64,000 nt of DNA, taken from the NCBI RefSeq assembly GCF_004766045.1, contig NZ_SPQQ01000003.1, forward strand, positions 496,001-560,000. Reading direction: 5' to 3'. This document shows positions 38,873 through 48,115 of the stretch, piece after piece (position 1 is the first letter of the stretch; every line of letters starts with the position of its first letter). A program made the position numbers and the translations under genes. The DNA comes from Desulfosporosinus fructosivorans. GTDB taxonomy: Bacteria > Bacillota > Desulfitobacteriia > Desulfitobacteriales > Desulfitobacteriaceae. The notes under the pieces were generated by a model. That model did not search any database. It was not told where the DNA came from and saw only the letters and a program-made list of their open reading frames with translations.

Positions 38873-40672
38873 ATGAAACAAGGAATTGGCAGATTAAGAT
38901 TTGCAGATGAAAACATAGAAATGCCCAAGGTTACAAAAAAAATGCTAACAAGAATATTGAGCTACTTTATTCCCTATTGGACGCGCATGCTGCTAGTCAT
39001 TGGCTGTATTATTGTGTCCTCTATCCTAGGGCTTGTTCCACCGATCCTCATCAAGAATATTATCGATAAAGCTTTACCGCAGAAGGATTTAAAGCTCTTA
39101 AGTCTGTTTATCTTCGTTTCCATAGGAATTACCATAGTCCTTGGACTTCTCCAGGTAGCTCAGTCCTATTTAAGCGTTTGGATTTCAAAACATATAATGG
39201 TAACCATGAAAAATCAAATGTACTCGCATTTGCAGCGCATGTCCTTAAACTTCTATTCTGCTGCTAAGCCTGGTGAGATTACTACAAGACTAACGAGTGA
39301 CATAGAAGGAATCCAAGACATCTTTAACTCAACTGTCGTGAATGCCTTAAGTAGTATCTTCGTGCTAATCTCTACCGCGATAGTCTTAGTTACTATGAAC
39401 TGGAAACTCGCCCTTGTGGGGATGATCATCTTACCCACCTTCATCGTCCCTACGAGGAAAGTTGGAAAGCTAAAATGGAAAATCGCCACTAAGAGTCAAG
39501 AACGGATAAGTGACCTTAACCAGATTATCCAAGAGACATTTAGTATAAGTGGAGCTATACTTACGAAGATTTTTACTAAAGAGAAGGATGAATATGTAAA
39601 GTTCAAATGTATGAATCAAGAGGTTGCAAGCCTGCAAATCAGGGAGTCGATTGTGGGCAGATGGTTTAGGATGACCATAACCACATTTATAGCAATCGGA
39701 CCGATGCTCATTTACTTTTATGGAGGATATTTATACATTCAGGGAGAGATAACCATCGGCAGCATCATAGCCTTTGTAGCTTTGTTAGGTAGGCTATATT
39801 CACCAGTCTCACAGTTGTCAAATATTCATATTGATGTTACAAGGTCCTTGGCCTTATTTAAAAGAATCTTTGAGTATTTTGATCAAAAACAAGAGATTAA
39901 AGATAATCCAAATGCTCTTCACTTAGAGAAGATAAAAGGGAAGGTGGATTTTAATAAAGTACATTTCGCTTATAACAGTGAGGTTAGAGTTTTAGAAGAT
40001 ATCAGCTTTTCAGTGGATCCCGGTACTATGGTCGCCTTGGTCGGCTCCAGTGGAGCGGGGAAAACCACCATAACTAATTTAATCCCCCGCTTGTACGACG
40101 TCATCGATGGGAGTATAAAAATAGATGATCAGGATATCCGGGATGTAACCTTGGAATCGCTGCGTAAGCAGATCGGGATCGTAATGCAAGAACCCTATCT
40201 TTTTAATGACACCATCGAAGAAAATTTAAGGTATGGAAAAAGTGACGCCACAGAAGATGAGATCATCAAGGCGTGTAAGGCTGCCTACATTCATGATTTT
40301 ATTATGACGTTGCCTGAGAACTATAAAACAGTGGTCGGAAATAGAGGGATAAAGTTATCCGGTGGAGAAAAGCAAAGAGTTTCGATTGCTCGAGTAATCT
40401 TAAAAAATCCAAGAATTATTATTCTTGACGAGGCTACCTCCTCCTTGGATTCCGTATCCGAGGAGTATATCCAAAAGGCAATGATACCTTTATTAAGCAA
40501 TCGAACAAGCTTTGTCATCGCGCATAGACTGTCGACGGTACTCGCCTCAGATCAAATTCTAGTCATCGAAAATGGAATGGTCGCAGAACACGGGAAACAT
40601 GAGGAATTGGTCCATAAAGAAGGTCTTTATCAACAATTATATGAAACCCAGTTTAAGTCTCAAAAAAGATAA
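38873..40672 (+). CDS. ABC exporter half-transporter (MsbA/BmrA type)
   Basis: A 599-residue fused membrane-ATPase protein. The ATG at 38873 has TAGGAG eight bases upstream. Six membrane helices occupy about residues 20-310, and the ATPase follows with Walker A GSSGAGKTT, signature LSGGEKQR, Walker B IIILDEATSSLD and the H-loop in VIAHRLST. It would work as a homodimer exporting lipids, drugs or peptides. No adjacent partner half-transporter is present. The substrate is unknown. Confidence 0.92.
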   Translation: MKQGIGRLRFADENIEMPKVTKKMLTRILSYFIPYWTRMLLVIGCIIVSSILGLVPPILIKNIIDKALPQKDLKLLSLFIFVSIGITIVLGLLQVAQSYLSVWISKHIMVTMKNQMYSHLQRMSLNFYSAAKPGEITTRLTSDIEGIQDIFNSTVVNALSSIFVLISTAIVLVTMNWKLALVGMIILPTFIVPTRKVGKLKWKIATKSQERISDLNQIIQETFSISGAILTKIFTKEKDEYVKFKCMNQEVASLQIRESIVGRWFRMTITTFIAIGPMLIYFYGGYLYIQGEITIGSIIAFVALLGRLYSPVSQLSNIHIDVTRSLALFKRIFEYFDQKQEIKDNPNALHLEKIKGKVDFNKVHFAYNSEVRVLEDISFSVDPGTMVALVGSSGAGKTTITNLIPRLYDVIDGSIKIDDQDIRDVTLESLRKQIGIVMQEPYLFNDTIEENLRYGKSDATEDEIIKACKAAYIHDFIMTLPENYKTVVGNRGIKLSGGEKQRVSIARVILKNPRIIILDEATSSLDSVSEEYIQKAMIPLLSNRTSFVIAHRLSTVLASDQILVIENGMVAEHGKHEELVHKEGLYQQLYETQFKSQKR

Positions 40673-40695
40673 GTAGCGGAGTGGGTGGTAAAACC

Positions 40696-41457
40696 ATGCA
40701 AAGTCAGAAATATAGGATGGAGTTTGTAGTTCACTATCATGAAGTCAACCCTGAAGAGCAGGCGACGCCCTTGACCCTGCTTTATTATTTAGAGGATGCT
40801 GCGATTGCTCATTCGGAGTCAGTAGGATATGGGCTTGCCCAGGTAAAGGATGAAGGGCTTGCTTGGATCTTAAATCGTTGGCATCTCCAAATGGATCGGT
40901 ATCCAATACTCGGGGAAAAGGTCACCATTGAAACATGGCCCTCTAGCTTTGAACGCTTTTATGGTAGGCGAGAATTCCTGATTTGGAATATGAACCAAGA
41001 GATCATCGGCAGGGCTACCTCTTTGTGGATTTTTTATAATATAGTAACAAAGCGACCCTCCCGAATTCGCTCTGAGTTCGGAGAGGCCTATGGTCTTGAT
41101 CCCGTGCGAGCAATTGACGACCCCTTTGCTCCCCTTCAAGCTATTGGGACAGGTGCCGGGGAAGCTGAACAGGGGTTTTCTGTCAGACGGAGTGATATTG
41201 ATACCAATGGGCATGTCAATAATGCCAGCTATCTTCAGTGGATGATTGAAGTTGTTCCTGAGGACACCTATCAGAATAGTAAGCTTGCCTCCTTAGAAAT
41301 CCAATATAAGAAAGAAACAACGTACGGGTCGAGCATTTGCTCGAAATGCCTAAGAGAGGGTCCGGATCGCCAACAATCAGTGTGTAGACATGTTATACTC
41401 GCAGAAGATTCGGGTCAAGAGCTTGCGATAGCCAAAACTGTTTGGGTTGGGCGGTAA
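40696..41457 (+). CDS. Acyl-ACP thioesterase
   Basis: A 253-residue double-hotdog enzyme that releases fatty acids from acyl-ACP. The ATG at 40696 follows GGGTGGT; an in-frame start five codons earlier is less likely. The N-terminal hotdog has the LLYYLEDAAIAHSE helix. The second hotdog has DIDTNGHVNNASYLQW, which contains the catalytic Asn/His/Asp-type residues of the FatA-like family. It runs straight into two WYL regulator genes, with stop and start adjacent. Confidence 0.9.
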   Translation: MQSQKYRMEFVVHYHEVNPEEQATPLTLLYYLEDAAIAHSESVGYGLAQVKDEGLAWILNRWHLQMDRYPILGEKVTIETWPSSFERFYGRREFLIWNMNQEIIGRATSLWIFYNIVTKRPSRIRSEFGEAYGLDPVRAIDDPFAPLQAIGTGAGEAEQGFSVRRSDIDTNGHVNNASYLQWMIEVVPEDTYQNSKLASLEIQYKKETTYGSSICSKCLREGPDRQQSVCRHVILAEDSGQELAIAKTVWVGR

Positions 41458-41475
41458 GTGATTGGGGGTATAAGT

Positions 41476-42672
41476 TTGGATAAGTTAACTCGTCAACGTG
41501 AACTGGTCAAAAGCATTGCCACTGAACCGTGGGTACATACTTTGCAAAGCTTAGCCAAGACACTTGGAGTGACCCAAACCACGGTGGTCAGAGATTTTGA
41601 AGAAATGAAGGATAACGGTTTTCAGTTCATTCAGGATGAACGAGCAACCATCTATCTGCAGGTGAGCGGTTGGAATGGGGTCATGCCAGTTAAAGCATCG
41701 ACGCTCAGACAAATGGAACTCTTGCGGATTTTAACAGCTACCCCTCAAGGGGTGACCCTTACAAAAATTTACAAGCGATTTAATCGACGGGATGAGGAAG
41801 ACGTCAGCACTAAAACTTTGGAGCGGGCCTTGAAAGACTTAGAGAAGAAAAACCTCATTAAGCGAAGGGGGGAGGAGTATGTGGTTTGTGCGGAACACTT
41901 ATTACCCCCTCTCCAGTTAGCGGAGCGAGAAAAGACCCTGCTTTTTGAGGCCTTAAAAGTTGCTCGTGCCCTTGCTCCAATCCCAGAAGAAATGAAATCT
42001 CTAGAGGCTAAACTCAAACTATGGATTGGTGAAAATGCCAATCCCCGCGAAACCTTGTTTGTTCACGGGAGAACCCCGACCCAAGATGTACATCACAGTC
42101 AGTGTTGTGTTCATCTGGAAGAAGCAGCTCGCAATAAAAATAAAGTTAATATCCTCTACCGCAAGCAAGAGGGGTCAGCGCGACACCTCAAACTGAACCC
42201 TTTGGGGATTGTTTATTATTGGGGCCTTGATAATTGGTATCTCATTGCTCAGGATGAAGGGGATCAAAAGATAAAAACCTACCTGGTGAATCGCATCTTA
42301 GATGTCACTCGGTTGGCCGAGACATTTTCTCCTGTTGAAGGATTTGACTTAAAAAAATGGTATCAATATGCCTGGGGAGTATACCGAGATCAATCCCCAG
42401 TACCGGTAATAATACGTTTCCATGATCATTACTCGACGTTAAGCCGCGTCAGAGCGGAACTAGCCAAACGGGAAACCTGCACCTTGACCGAAGATAAAGA
42501 CGGCCTCTTGATGAAAGACCAAGTTGAAGGGCTCGATGAATTAGCGGTTTGGTTACGAGGGTTTGGAGCGGGGGCAGAGGTTATAGAGCCTGCTCTGCTC
42601 CGGGCAAAGGTGACTGAGGAATTCACGCGACTCCTACAAATGTACGGAGGTGATGTGCATGGACTCGATTGA
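41476..42672 (+). CDS. WYL-domain transcriptional regulator 1
   Basis: A 398-residue protein with an N-terminal helix-turn-helix (HTLQSLAKTLGVTQTTVVRDFEEM) and a WYL ligand-binding domain with the name-giving motif in GLDNWYLIAQ. The TTG at 41476 is preferred because GGGGGT lies six bases upstream. WYL proteins often bind nucleic acid or nucleotides and regulate DNA-damage or defence genes. No defence genes are adjacent. It overlaps the second WYL gene by 14 bp. Confidence 0.85.
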   Translation: MDKLTRQRELVKSIATEPWVHTLQSLAKTLGVTQTTVVRDFEEMKDNGFQFIQDERATIYLQVSGWNGVMPVKASTLRQMELLRILTATPQGVTLTKIYKRFNRRDEEDVSTKTLERALKDLEKKNLIKRRGEEYVVCAEHLLPPLQLAEREKTLLFEALKVARALAPIPEEMKSLEAKLKLWIGENANPRETLFVHGRTPTQDVHHSQCCVHLEEAARNKNKVNILYRKQEGSARHLKLNPLGIVYYWGLDNWYLIAQDEGDQKIKTYLVNRILDVTRLAETFSPVEGFDLKKWYQYAWGVYRDQSPVPVIIRFHDHYSTLSRVRAELAKRETCTLTEDKDGLLMKDQVEGLDELAVWLRGFGAGAEVIEPALLRAKVTEEFTRLLQMYGGDVHGLD

Positions 42673-43636
42673 GCGTATGGGGAAAATCTTGGCCTTAATT
42701 GAAGCCCACCCCGAGGGGATATGCGGGCGCGCCTTAGCCGATGGATGCGGTGTTCCATGGGGGACGATGAAACAGGATTTGAAAGTGTTGGTTTCCACGG
42801 TCGAAAATCCTATCCCCTTGTACACTGATCGTGATGAAGAAAATAATGCATTTGAAGAGGATTTATTTCTGCCGGAGGTCAAATGGTTCATGGCTACAGC
42901 CCAAAAATGCTACACACCCGTTCATCTGAACGTTCGAGAAGGAGTAGGAGTACTGGCAACACTTGATTTTCTTCAAGAAGACAATAGTTTGAAAGAAGGG
43001 CTAAGACAAAAAATTCTGTCTGGGTTTGACTTGGGGGAGGAAGAGACCTATCGCTATATCAAAGGGGAACTTGCCCCTTTAGAGCCTATTCAGGGAAAAA
43101 CTTTCCCCATTATTGAAAACGCTATACGGACTAACCAACGGTTAACGATTGCGTTTAATGGGCGCAAGATAACAGTGGACCCACTTGGTATTGTCTACTA
43201 TTCGCGTTTAAGGTGTTGGTATTTGGTTGCTCGACAGGGTGATACTATCAAAACTTATCATTTGAACAAGGTCCTGGAAGTGCAGGAAACTGGTGAGTCG
43301 TTTGTTTACCCGGAAGGGTTTTCACTGAAGGCTTGGTTTGGACCCCGTTGGGGGATGGAATATGGGGATTTGATCCGTGTCAAAGTACGTTTCTTGAATC
43401 GTTCGCAAACTGTTGCCAAGGTACACAAAGACGTAGCTCATCGTGCAAGTGAATTGACTACGTTAGAGGACGGATCACTTCTCTTTGAAGATGACATTAT
43501 CGGTGTCAATGAGTTTATTACCTGGGTTTTAGGATTCGGTTCTGCGGCAGAAATTATAGAACCGGTGGAGCTTCGAGAACTTATTCTTAAACGAGTTAGA
43601 GAGACACTCGGCAATTATCAAGAGGAAGTATATTAG
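42659..43636 (+). CDS. WYL-domain transcriptional regulator 2
   Basis: A 325-residue paralogue of the preceding gene. The ATG at 42659 has GGAGG eight bases upstream. A shorter N-terminal helix-turn-helix (CGRALADGCGVPWGTMKQDL) is followed by a WYL domain with RLRCWYLVARQ. Such adjacent pairs often form heterodimers. The two are translationally coupled and together with the thioesterase make a three-gene unit. Confidence 0.85.
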   Translation: MDSIERMGKILALIEAHPEGICGRALADGCGVPWGTMKQDLKVLVSTVENPIPLYTDRDEENNAFEEDLFLPEVKWFMATAQKCYTPVHLNVREGVGVLATLDFLQEDNSLKEGLRQKILSGFDLGEEETYRYIKGELAPLEPIQGKTFPIIENAIRTNQRLTIAFNGRKITVDPLGIVYYSRLRCWYLVARQGDTIKTYHLNKVLEVQETGESFVYPEGFSLKAWFGPRWGMEYGDLIRVKVRFLNRSQTVAKVHKDVAHRASELTTLEDGSLLFEDDIIGVNEFITWVLGFGSAAEIIEPVELRELILKRVRETLGNYQEEVY

Positions 43637-43875
43637 CCCGGTTTAATAATTCGAGCCAATTCTTCGATAGATCGGTTTAATTAATAACTTCCATAGACCT
43701 CCCCATCAACGATTACGGGGTATGATAGAGAAATGCACCTTATTTAGTTTAGTTTTTTAATACCTGATATCTAATATTCCCGAGAATGACAGAAATATGG
43801 GTATGCATCGAAATGTCTCCCCGCTCTGTTAAATAGTGTTTAAGTAGGATTGAAATGTGAAAGGAAGATTCTTAT
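43637..43875. other. Intergenic region, nothing recognised
   Basis: About 240 bp between the WYL pair and the yhaM-like gene. I see no supported gene, terminator or repeat. The AGGAAG ribosome site of the next gene is at its end. Confidence 0.4.
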
Positions 43876-44802
43876 ATGCTAAAAGATTGTAAAGATGGGG
43901 AACGGTTTGAAGGAATTCTCCTTGTCAATGAATGGAAAGAAGTTCCCTTTCGACAAAAGCCTGGAGCATATCTCTCCTTGACGTGCCAAGATCGGTCGGG
44001 GATGATTCAAGGAAAAATGTGGAACTATGACCCGAAAGTCCTTGAATGGCTCAATGATCAAGATATTTTCCGCGTCAAAGGGGTTGCTTCTGAATACCGT
44101 GGCACACTGGATCTTACGATTGAAACAATACGGATCCCTAGGGAAGAGGTTGATCTATCCGACCTTTTGCCGAGTTCTCCTGTCACTGCGCGAGAGTTGG
44201 AAGATCGCCTAAACTCCCTTTTAGATAAGATCAAAAAACCTGAACTTAAAGCCTTATTAGAACAGTTTTTAATCCACCCGGTATGGGGTCCCGCCTATCG
44301 ACAAGCCCCTGCGGCCATGAAAATCCACCAAGCCTATCTGCGCGGTCTTTGGGAGCACAGTGTCAGGGTGGCTGAGATTGCAATAGGGATTGCTGGGAAT
44401 TACCCAAAAATGGACTGTGATTTAGTTATAACTGGCGCACTCTTACATGATATCGGTAAGATCGGGGAGTATTCTTACACCAGAGGGATAAAAGTGACAA
44501 CCGAAGGGCGACTCCTTGGGCACATTATCTTAGGGATCGAAATTTTAACTGAGGAAATCTCCAAAATCCCAGGTTTCTCACGTGAGTTGCGATCAAAGTT
44601 ACTGCATGTTATTACGAGTCACCATGGGAAATATGAATGGCAATCTCCAAAAAGACCAAAGTTAATGGAAGCGCTGGTGATCCACTATGCAGATGCCATG
44701 GATGCTGAACTTTTCCATTTTGAGCAAGCCATAGAGAACCATCCAGAAGACGAATGGTCTCCTTATATTCCTAGTATGGAGCGTTGTCTTTATTTAAAAT
44801 AG
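43876..44802 (+). CDS. yhaM: 3'-5' exoribonuclease YhaM family
   Basis: A 308-residue nuclease with an N-terminal OB-fold (about 10-95, including YLSLTCQDRSGMIQGKMW) and an HD domain (about 150-290). In the HD domain, LWEHSVRVA and ALLHDIGKIGEYS supply metal ligands and SHHGKYEW follows. YhaM degrades RNA and single-stranded DNA from the 3' end in Firmicutes. It has its own ribosome site and appears monocistronic. Confidence 0.92.
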   Translation: MLKDCKDGERFEGILLVNEWKEVPFRQKPGAYLSLTCQDRSGMIQGKMWNYDPKVLEWLNDQDIFRVKGVASEYRGTLDLTIETIRIPREEVDLSDLLPSSPVTARELEDRLNSLLDKIKKPELKALLEQFLIHPVWGPAYRQAPAAMKIHQAYLRGLWEHSVRVAEIAIGIAGNYPKMDCDLVITGALLHDIGKIGEYSYTRGIKVTTEGRLLGHIILGIEILTEEISKIPGFSRELRSKLLHVITSHHGKYEWQSPKRPKLMEALVIHYADAMDAELFHFEQAIENHPEDEWSPYIPSMERCLYLK

Positions 44803-44887
44803 CCTGCGCAAATGGCCCTAGATGAAGGTAAGAAAAGTATATGCTGCTTACACCATAATAATAAAATGATCGAAAAGAGGTAAAACA

Positions 44888-45346
44888 ATGCGTAGAAATG
44901 ATAAGGAAATCACTGAACAGAAAGCGTTAGACGAGATCATGAAGAAAGCTCAGGTGTGTCGACTAGGAGTATCGTATGAAAGTATGGCCTATATAATCCC
45001 GATGAGCTTCGGCTACGCGGATCGGGTGCTGTATTTCCATTCTGGACCAGAAGGTCTGAAGTTATTAATCCTTAAGGAAAATCCCAAGGCCTGTTTTGAA
45101 GTAGATATTGATACGGAGGTTATTCCAAGTGAGAAGGGGTGCAACTGGTCGATGCGGTATCAGAGTGTCATTGGGTTCGGAGAGGTTGAATTCATTGAGG
45201 ATATCGATGGGAAGAGAAAAGCCCTTCAAATCATCATGCAACAGTATGGGGGTGATTTGAAGATGGTTGAGGATGCTGGATTGTCGGGAATTACTATTTT
45301 TAAGTTAGTAGTTAGTTCAATGACGGGTAAGAAATCAGGTTATTAG
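44888..45346 (+). CDS. Pyridoxamine-phosphate-oxidase-like flavoprotein, Nim type
   Basis: A 152-residue split-barrel flavin-binding protein. CRLGVSYESMAYIIPMSFGY and LYFHSGPEGLKLL match the pyridoxamine 5'-phosphate oxidase-related family that includes NimA nitroimidazole reductases. It probably binds FMN and reduces a small substrate. AGAGGTAAAACA precedes the ATG. A strong terminator follows at 45431-45470. Confidence 0.85.
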   Translation: MRRNDKEITEQKALDEIMKKAQVCRLGVSYESMAYIIPMSFGYADRVLYFHSGPEGLKLLILKENPKACFEVDIDTEVIPSEKGCNWSMRYQSVIGFGEVEFIEDIDGKRKALQIIMQQYGGDLKMVEDAGLSGITIFKLVVSSMTGKKSGY

Positions 45347-45430
45347 ATAGGGTTTGATATTCGCATAGATTTAATAACGCTGTGTTGTCGAAGGGAATGC
45401 CGGTGGCTTTCCTTTAGAACTATTTGTCGA

Positions 45431-45470
45431 TTAGGAGTATATTTAACGCAATATACTCCTAATTTTTTTT
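45431..45470 (+). terminator. Intrinsic terminator after the Nim-like gene
   Basis: TTAGGAGTATATT (45431-45443) pairs perfectly with AATATACTCCTAA (45450-45462) around TAACGC, followed by eight T residues. Confidence 0.9.
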
Positions 45471-45611
45471 ATTTCTTTTATTTTGTCAATAAATGTTTAA
45501 TTTGTGAGATATTTTTTTCAAGGATAATCCAGTTTATTAATAGAATCTTACTAGGTATTACAAAAAGGCAAGGGTCACTGGTTGAACTTATTGAAAAGAG
45601 TGGGGTGGAAG

Positions 45612-47537
45612 ATGTCTACAAACAAGGTGATCAGCGAACTCGAACAAAGAGTTGCCTCATTGGAAGCGGCTTTAGTGGAGGCACGGAACTATAGTGGGAC
45701 TTGGGAACGTATTTTCAAAGAGAGCTATTGGGGCATAATGGTTTGCGACGCGATCACTGATGAATTGATTAAAGTGAACATTTGTTATGCGGAAATGCAT
45801 GGATATAGCATCTCGGAATTATTGGGCAAAACAATATACGATGTTTTTGCGCCAGAGTATCATAGTGACCTTCCAGAAATCATTCACAGGATACATGATC
45901 ATGGTCATCATGAGTATAATTCAGTTCATATTAGAAAAGATGGAAGTTGTTTTCCCGTACATACTGATAGTTATGAAGTGACTGTCGATGCGCGGCGCTT
46001 AAGGATTGTTTCTGTCTGGGATATTACCGAGAGTGAGTTGAAAGAAAAAGAATTGTGTCAGTATCGGGAAAGCTTAGAGGAATTGGTCAGATCTCGGACA
46101 CGGGAATTAGAACACAGCAATGAACAGCTGCGAATGGAAATCATTCAAAGAAAAGCTGCCGAAAATGAACTCGCTATAACAAATCAACGAATAATTAATA
46201 CGATGGAAAGTATTAGCGACGGATTTATAACCATTAACCGTCAGTGGATTATAACTTTTGTTAATAAGGCCATAGTTAAAGTACTCGTTGAGAACGGCAT
46301 TCACGATAATTTCATAGGAACAAACTTTTGGGAAGTGTATCCTCATGTGAATAGGAAGATTATCGATGACAATTGTCTAAAAGTGATGAAAGAAGGGCAG
46401 CCAAAACGATTTGAGGCCTTTGTAACACAAATTGGACAATGGTTGGAAATAAGTATTTCTCCAACAGAGAGTGGGATTTCAATTTTTTCTCGCAACATTG
46501 ACGAACGCAAGAAAATCGAAAAGGCGGTAGAGGAAGAACATCAACGTCTATATTCGCTATTTCATAGCTTTCCCGGCCTTATATATGTCCAAGAGGATAA
46601 TCACAACATACGTTTTGCTAACAGTAATTTTCAAGCGAAGTTTGGTCCATACGAAGGGAAACCCTGCTATGAAGTTATCGTTGGGTTGAATACCCCCTGC
46701 AGTGATTGTTTACACCGAATTGATACAAAGGACTTTAAATCTCGATGGAAAGAGGTAGTTTTTGATAATCGGTTTTACGAAGTATATGCTCAGCCTTTTA
46801 CCGATGCTGATGGGTCAAGGTTAGTCTTCAAAGTACTTCTCGACATAACTGAGAGGAAGAATGCTGATCGGGAATTAGCCCGCTTGGAAAGACTTAATAT
46901 GGTTGGGGAAATGGCAGCAGGTATCGCCCACGAGGTGAGAAATCCTTTGACGACGGTACGCGGTTTTTTGCAACTGCTCACCACTAAGGAAAATACTAAG
47001 CAATATCAAGAATTCTATGAATTAATGATTGAAGAACTTGATCGGGCAAATTTTATCATTTCCGACTTTCTGAGTCTGGCTCATGATAAAACGTTTGATT
47101 TTGAATTAACAAATATTTCGGAGATGGTAAGGAACCTGTTTCCTCTTCTGGCAGCAGATGCACTCAATCAAGACAAAGAAATAATCCTAGAGCTTGAGCA
47201 AGTCCCAGATATTTTAGGAAATATAAACGAACTTCGGCAGTTACTTTTGAACATAACAAGAAATGGACTTGAAGCAATGCCAGTCGGCACGATTCTAACG
47301 ATTCAAACACTAAGGGTAGAAGAGGATATAATACTTAGAGTTTGCGACCAGGGAGCGGGAATTGATCCGGTGATCTTCGAAAAGCTTGGTACTCCTTTTA
47401 TGACAACCAAAGATCAAGGGACTGGATTAGGGCTGGCCATCTGCCAGACAATAGCCGTACGTCATCATGCAGTTATTAGTTATGAATCAAATTCGTCAGG
47501 AACAACCGTTACCGTTAAGTTTCCAGGAGTTAAGTAA
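45612..47537 (+). CDS. Multi-PAS sensor histidine kinase
   Basis: A 641-residue soluble kinase. The ATG at 45612 has GGGGTGGA upstream; an in-frame TTG ten codons earlier lacks a ribosome site. There are three PAS domains at roughly 25-140, 190-300 and 310-425. The third carries a Cys cluster (NTPCSDCLHRID) that may bind metal or sense redox state. A coiled coil joins PAS1 and PAS2. HisKA has the phosphorylated His in IAHEVRNPL, and the ATPase has NITRNGLEAMP, CDQGAGIDP and GTGLGLAIC. There is no membrane helix and no response regulator nearby, as in orphan sporulation-type kinases (KinA/KinE). Confidence 0.92.
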   Translation: MSTNKVISELEQRVASLEAALVEARNYSGTWERIFKESYWGIMVCDAITDELIKVNICYAEMHGYSISELLGKTIYDVFAPEYHSDLPEIIHRIHDHGHHEYNSVHIRKDGSCFPVHTDSYEVTVDARRLRIVSVWDITESELKEKELCQYRESLEELVRSRTRELEHSNEQLRMEIIQRKAAENELAITNQRIINTMESISDGFITINRQWIITFVNKAIVKVLVENGIHDNFIGTNFWEVYPHVNRKIIDDNCLKVMKEGQPKRFEAFVTQIGQWLEISISPTESGISIFSRNIDERKKIEKAVEEEHQRLYSLFHSFPGLIYVQEDNHNIRFANSNFQAKFGPYEGKPCYEVIVGLNTPCSDCLHRIDTKDFKSRWKEVVFDNRFYEVYAQPFTDADGSRLVFKVLLDITERKNADRELARLERLNMVGEMAAGIAHEVRNPLTTVRGFLQLLTTKENTKQYQEFYELMIEELDRANFIISDFLSLAHDKTFDFELTNISEMVRNLFPLLAADALNQDKEIILELEQVPDILGNINELRQLLLNITRNGLEAMPVGTILTIQTLRVEEDIILRVCDQGAGIDPVIFEKLGTPFMTTKDQGTGLGLAICQTIAVRHHAVISYESNSSGTTVTVKFPGVK

Positions 47538-47586
47538 AGAGTAAAGAGACGGTTTGAAATAATGTGTTGGGGTCTTGGAAATTGCA

Positions 47587-47641
47587 TAAAAAGAGAGGAA
47601 GGAATCTAATAGATAAGACTAGGGGTTCGGTTCTCTCTTTT
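47587..47641 (+). terminator. Probable terminator after the histidine kinase gene
   Basis: AAAAGAGAG and CTCTCTTTT form the base of a stem with a large, partly paired loop, ending in TTTTA. It is weaker than other terminators here. Confidence 0.45.
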
Positions 47642-47682
47642 ATACTGATTGGAGTCTTGCAATGGCTAAACTAAAAAAGCCC

Positions 47683-47711
47683 TTGACAGGAGAGTGATGC
47701 TTTAATATATT
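47683..47711 (+). promoter_or_regulatory. sigmaA promoter of the yerC-hisZ unit
   Basis: TTGACA (47683-47688), a 17-bp spacer and TATATT (47706-47711) make a near-consensus sigmaA promoter, 35 bp before the yerC start. Confidence 0.75.
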
Positions 47712-47746
47712 AAAGGGGAAAAGTAACTGCTCAAGGAGGTAAACTT

Positions 47747-48049
47747 ATGTCTAGCGATGAACGTTTACAGAATCCGTTAACGGACGCCTTATTTGAAGCC
47801 GTTTTATTGCTAAAAGATAAAGAAGAGTGTTATCGGTTCTTTGAAGATATTGCGACAATCGCAGAAATTAGGGCGCTGGCCCAGCGTCTTGAAGTTGCCA
47901 AAATGCTGCAGAGAAATGACACCTACACTGCTATTGGGGATGTGACAGGGGTGAGTACGGCGACAATCAGCCGTGTTAAGCGCTGTTTGAATTTTGGAGC
48001 TGATGGGTATCAACTGATACTAAAACGTTTGCAGGAGCAAAGCAAGTGA
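47747..48049 (+). CDS. yerC: YerC/YecD family TrpR-like regulator
   Basis: A 100-residue protein of the TrpR-like YerC family. The helix-turn-helix segment reads YTAIGDVTGVSTATISRVKRC, and the N-terminal helices include AEIRALAQRLEVAKML. Close linkage to hisZ suggests control of histidine biosynthesis, for which no T-box or histidine leader was seen here. A GGAGG site precedes the ATG. The regulatory link is inferred. Confidence 0.88.
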   Translation: MSSDERLQNPLTDALFEAVLLLKDKEECYRFFEDIATIAEIRALAQRLEVAKMLQRNDTYTAIGDVTGVSTATISRVKRCLNFGADGYQLILKRLQEQSK

Positions 48050-48115
48050 ACTCATTCTAGTGGGAGTTTTACTAATGAAAACTTGATTATTTAAGATAGA
48101 AGGAGTATAAGAATA

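Noticed and set aside
42429..42891. Overlapping minus-strand frames opposite the WYL genes
   Set aside because: Both are antisense to well-supported WYL coding sequence and have no start signal of their own.
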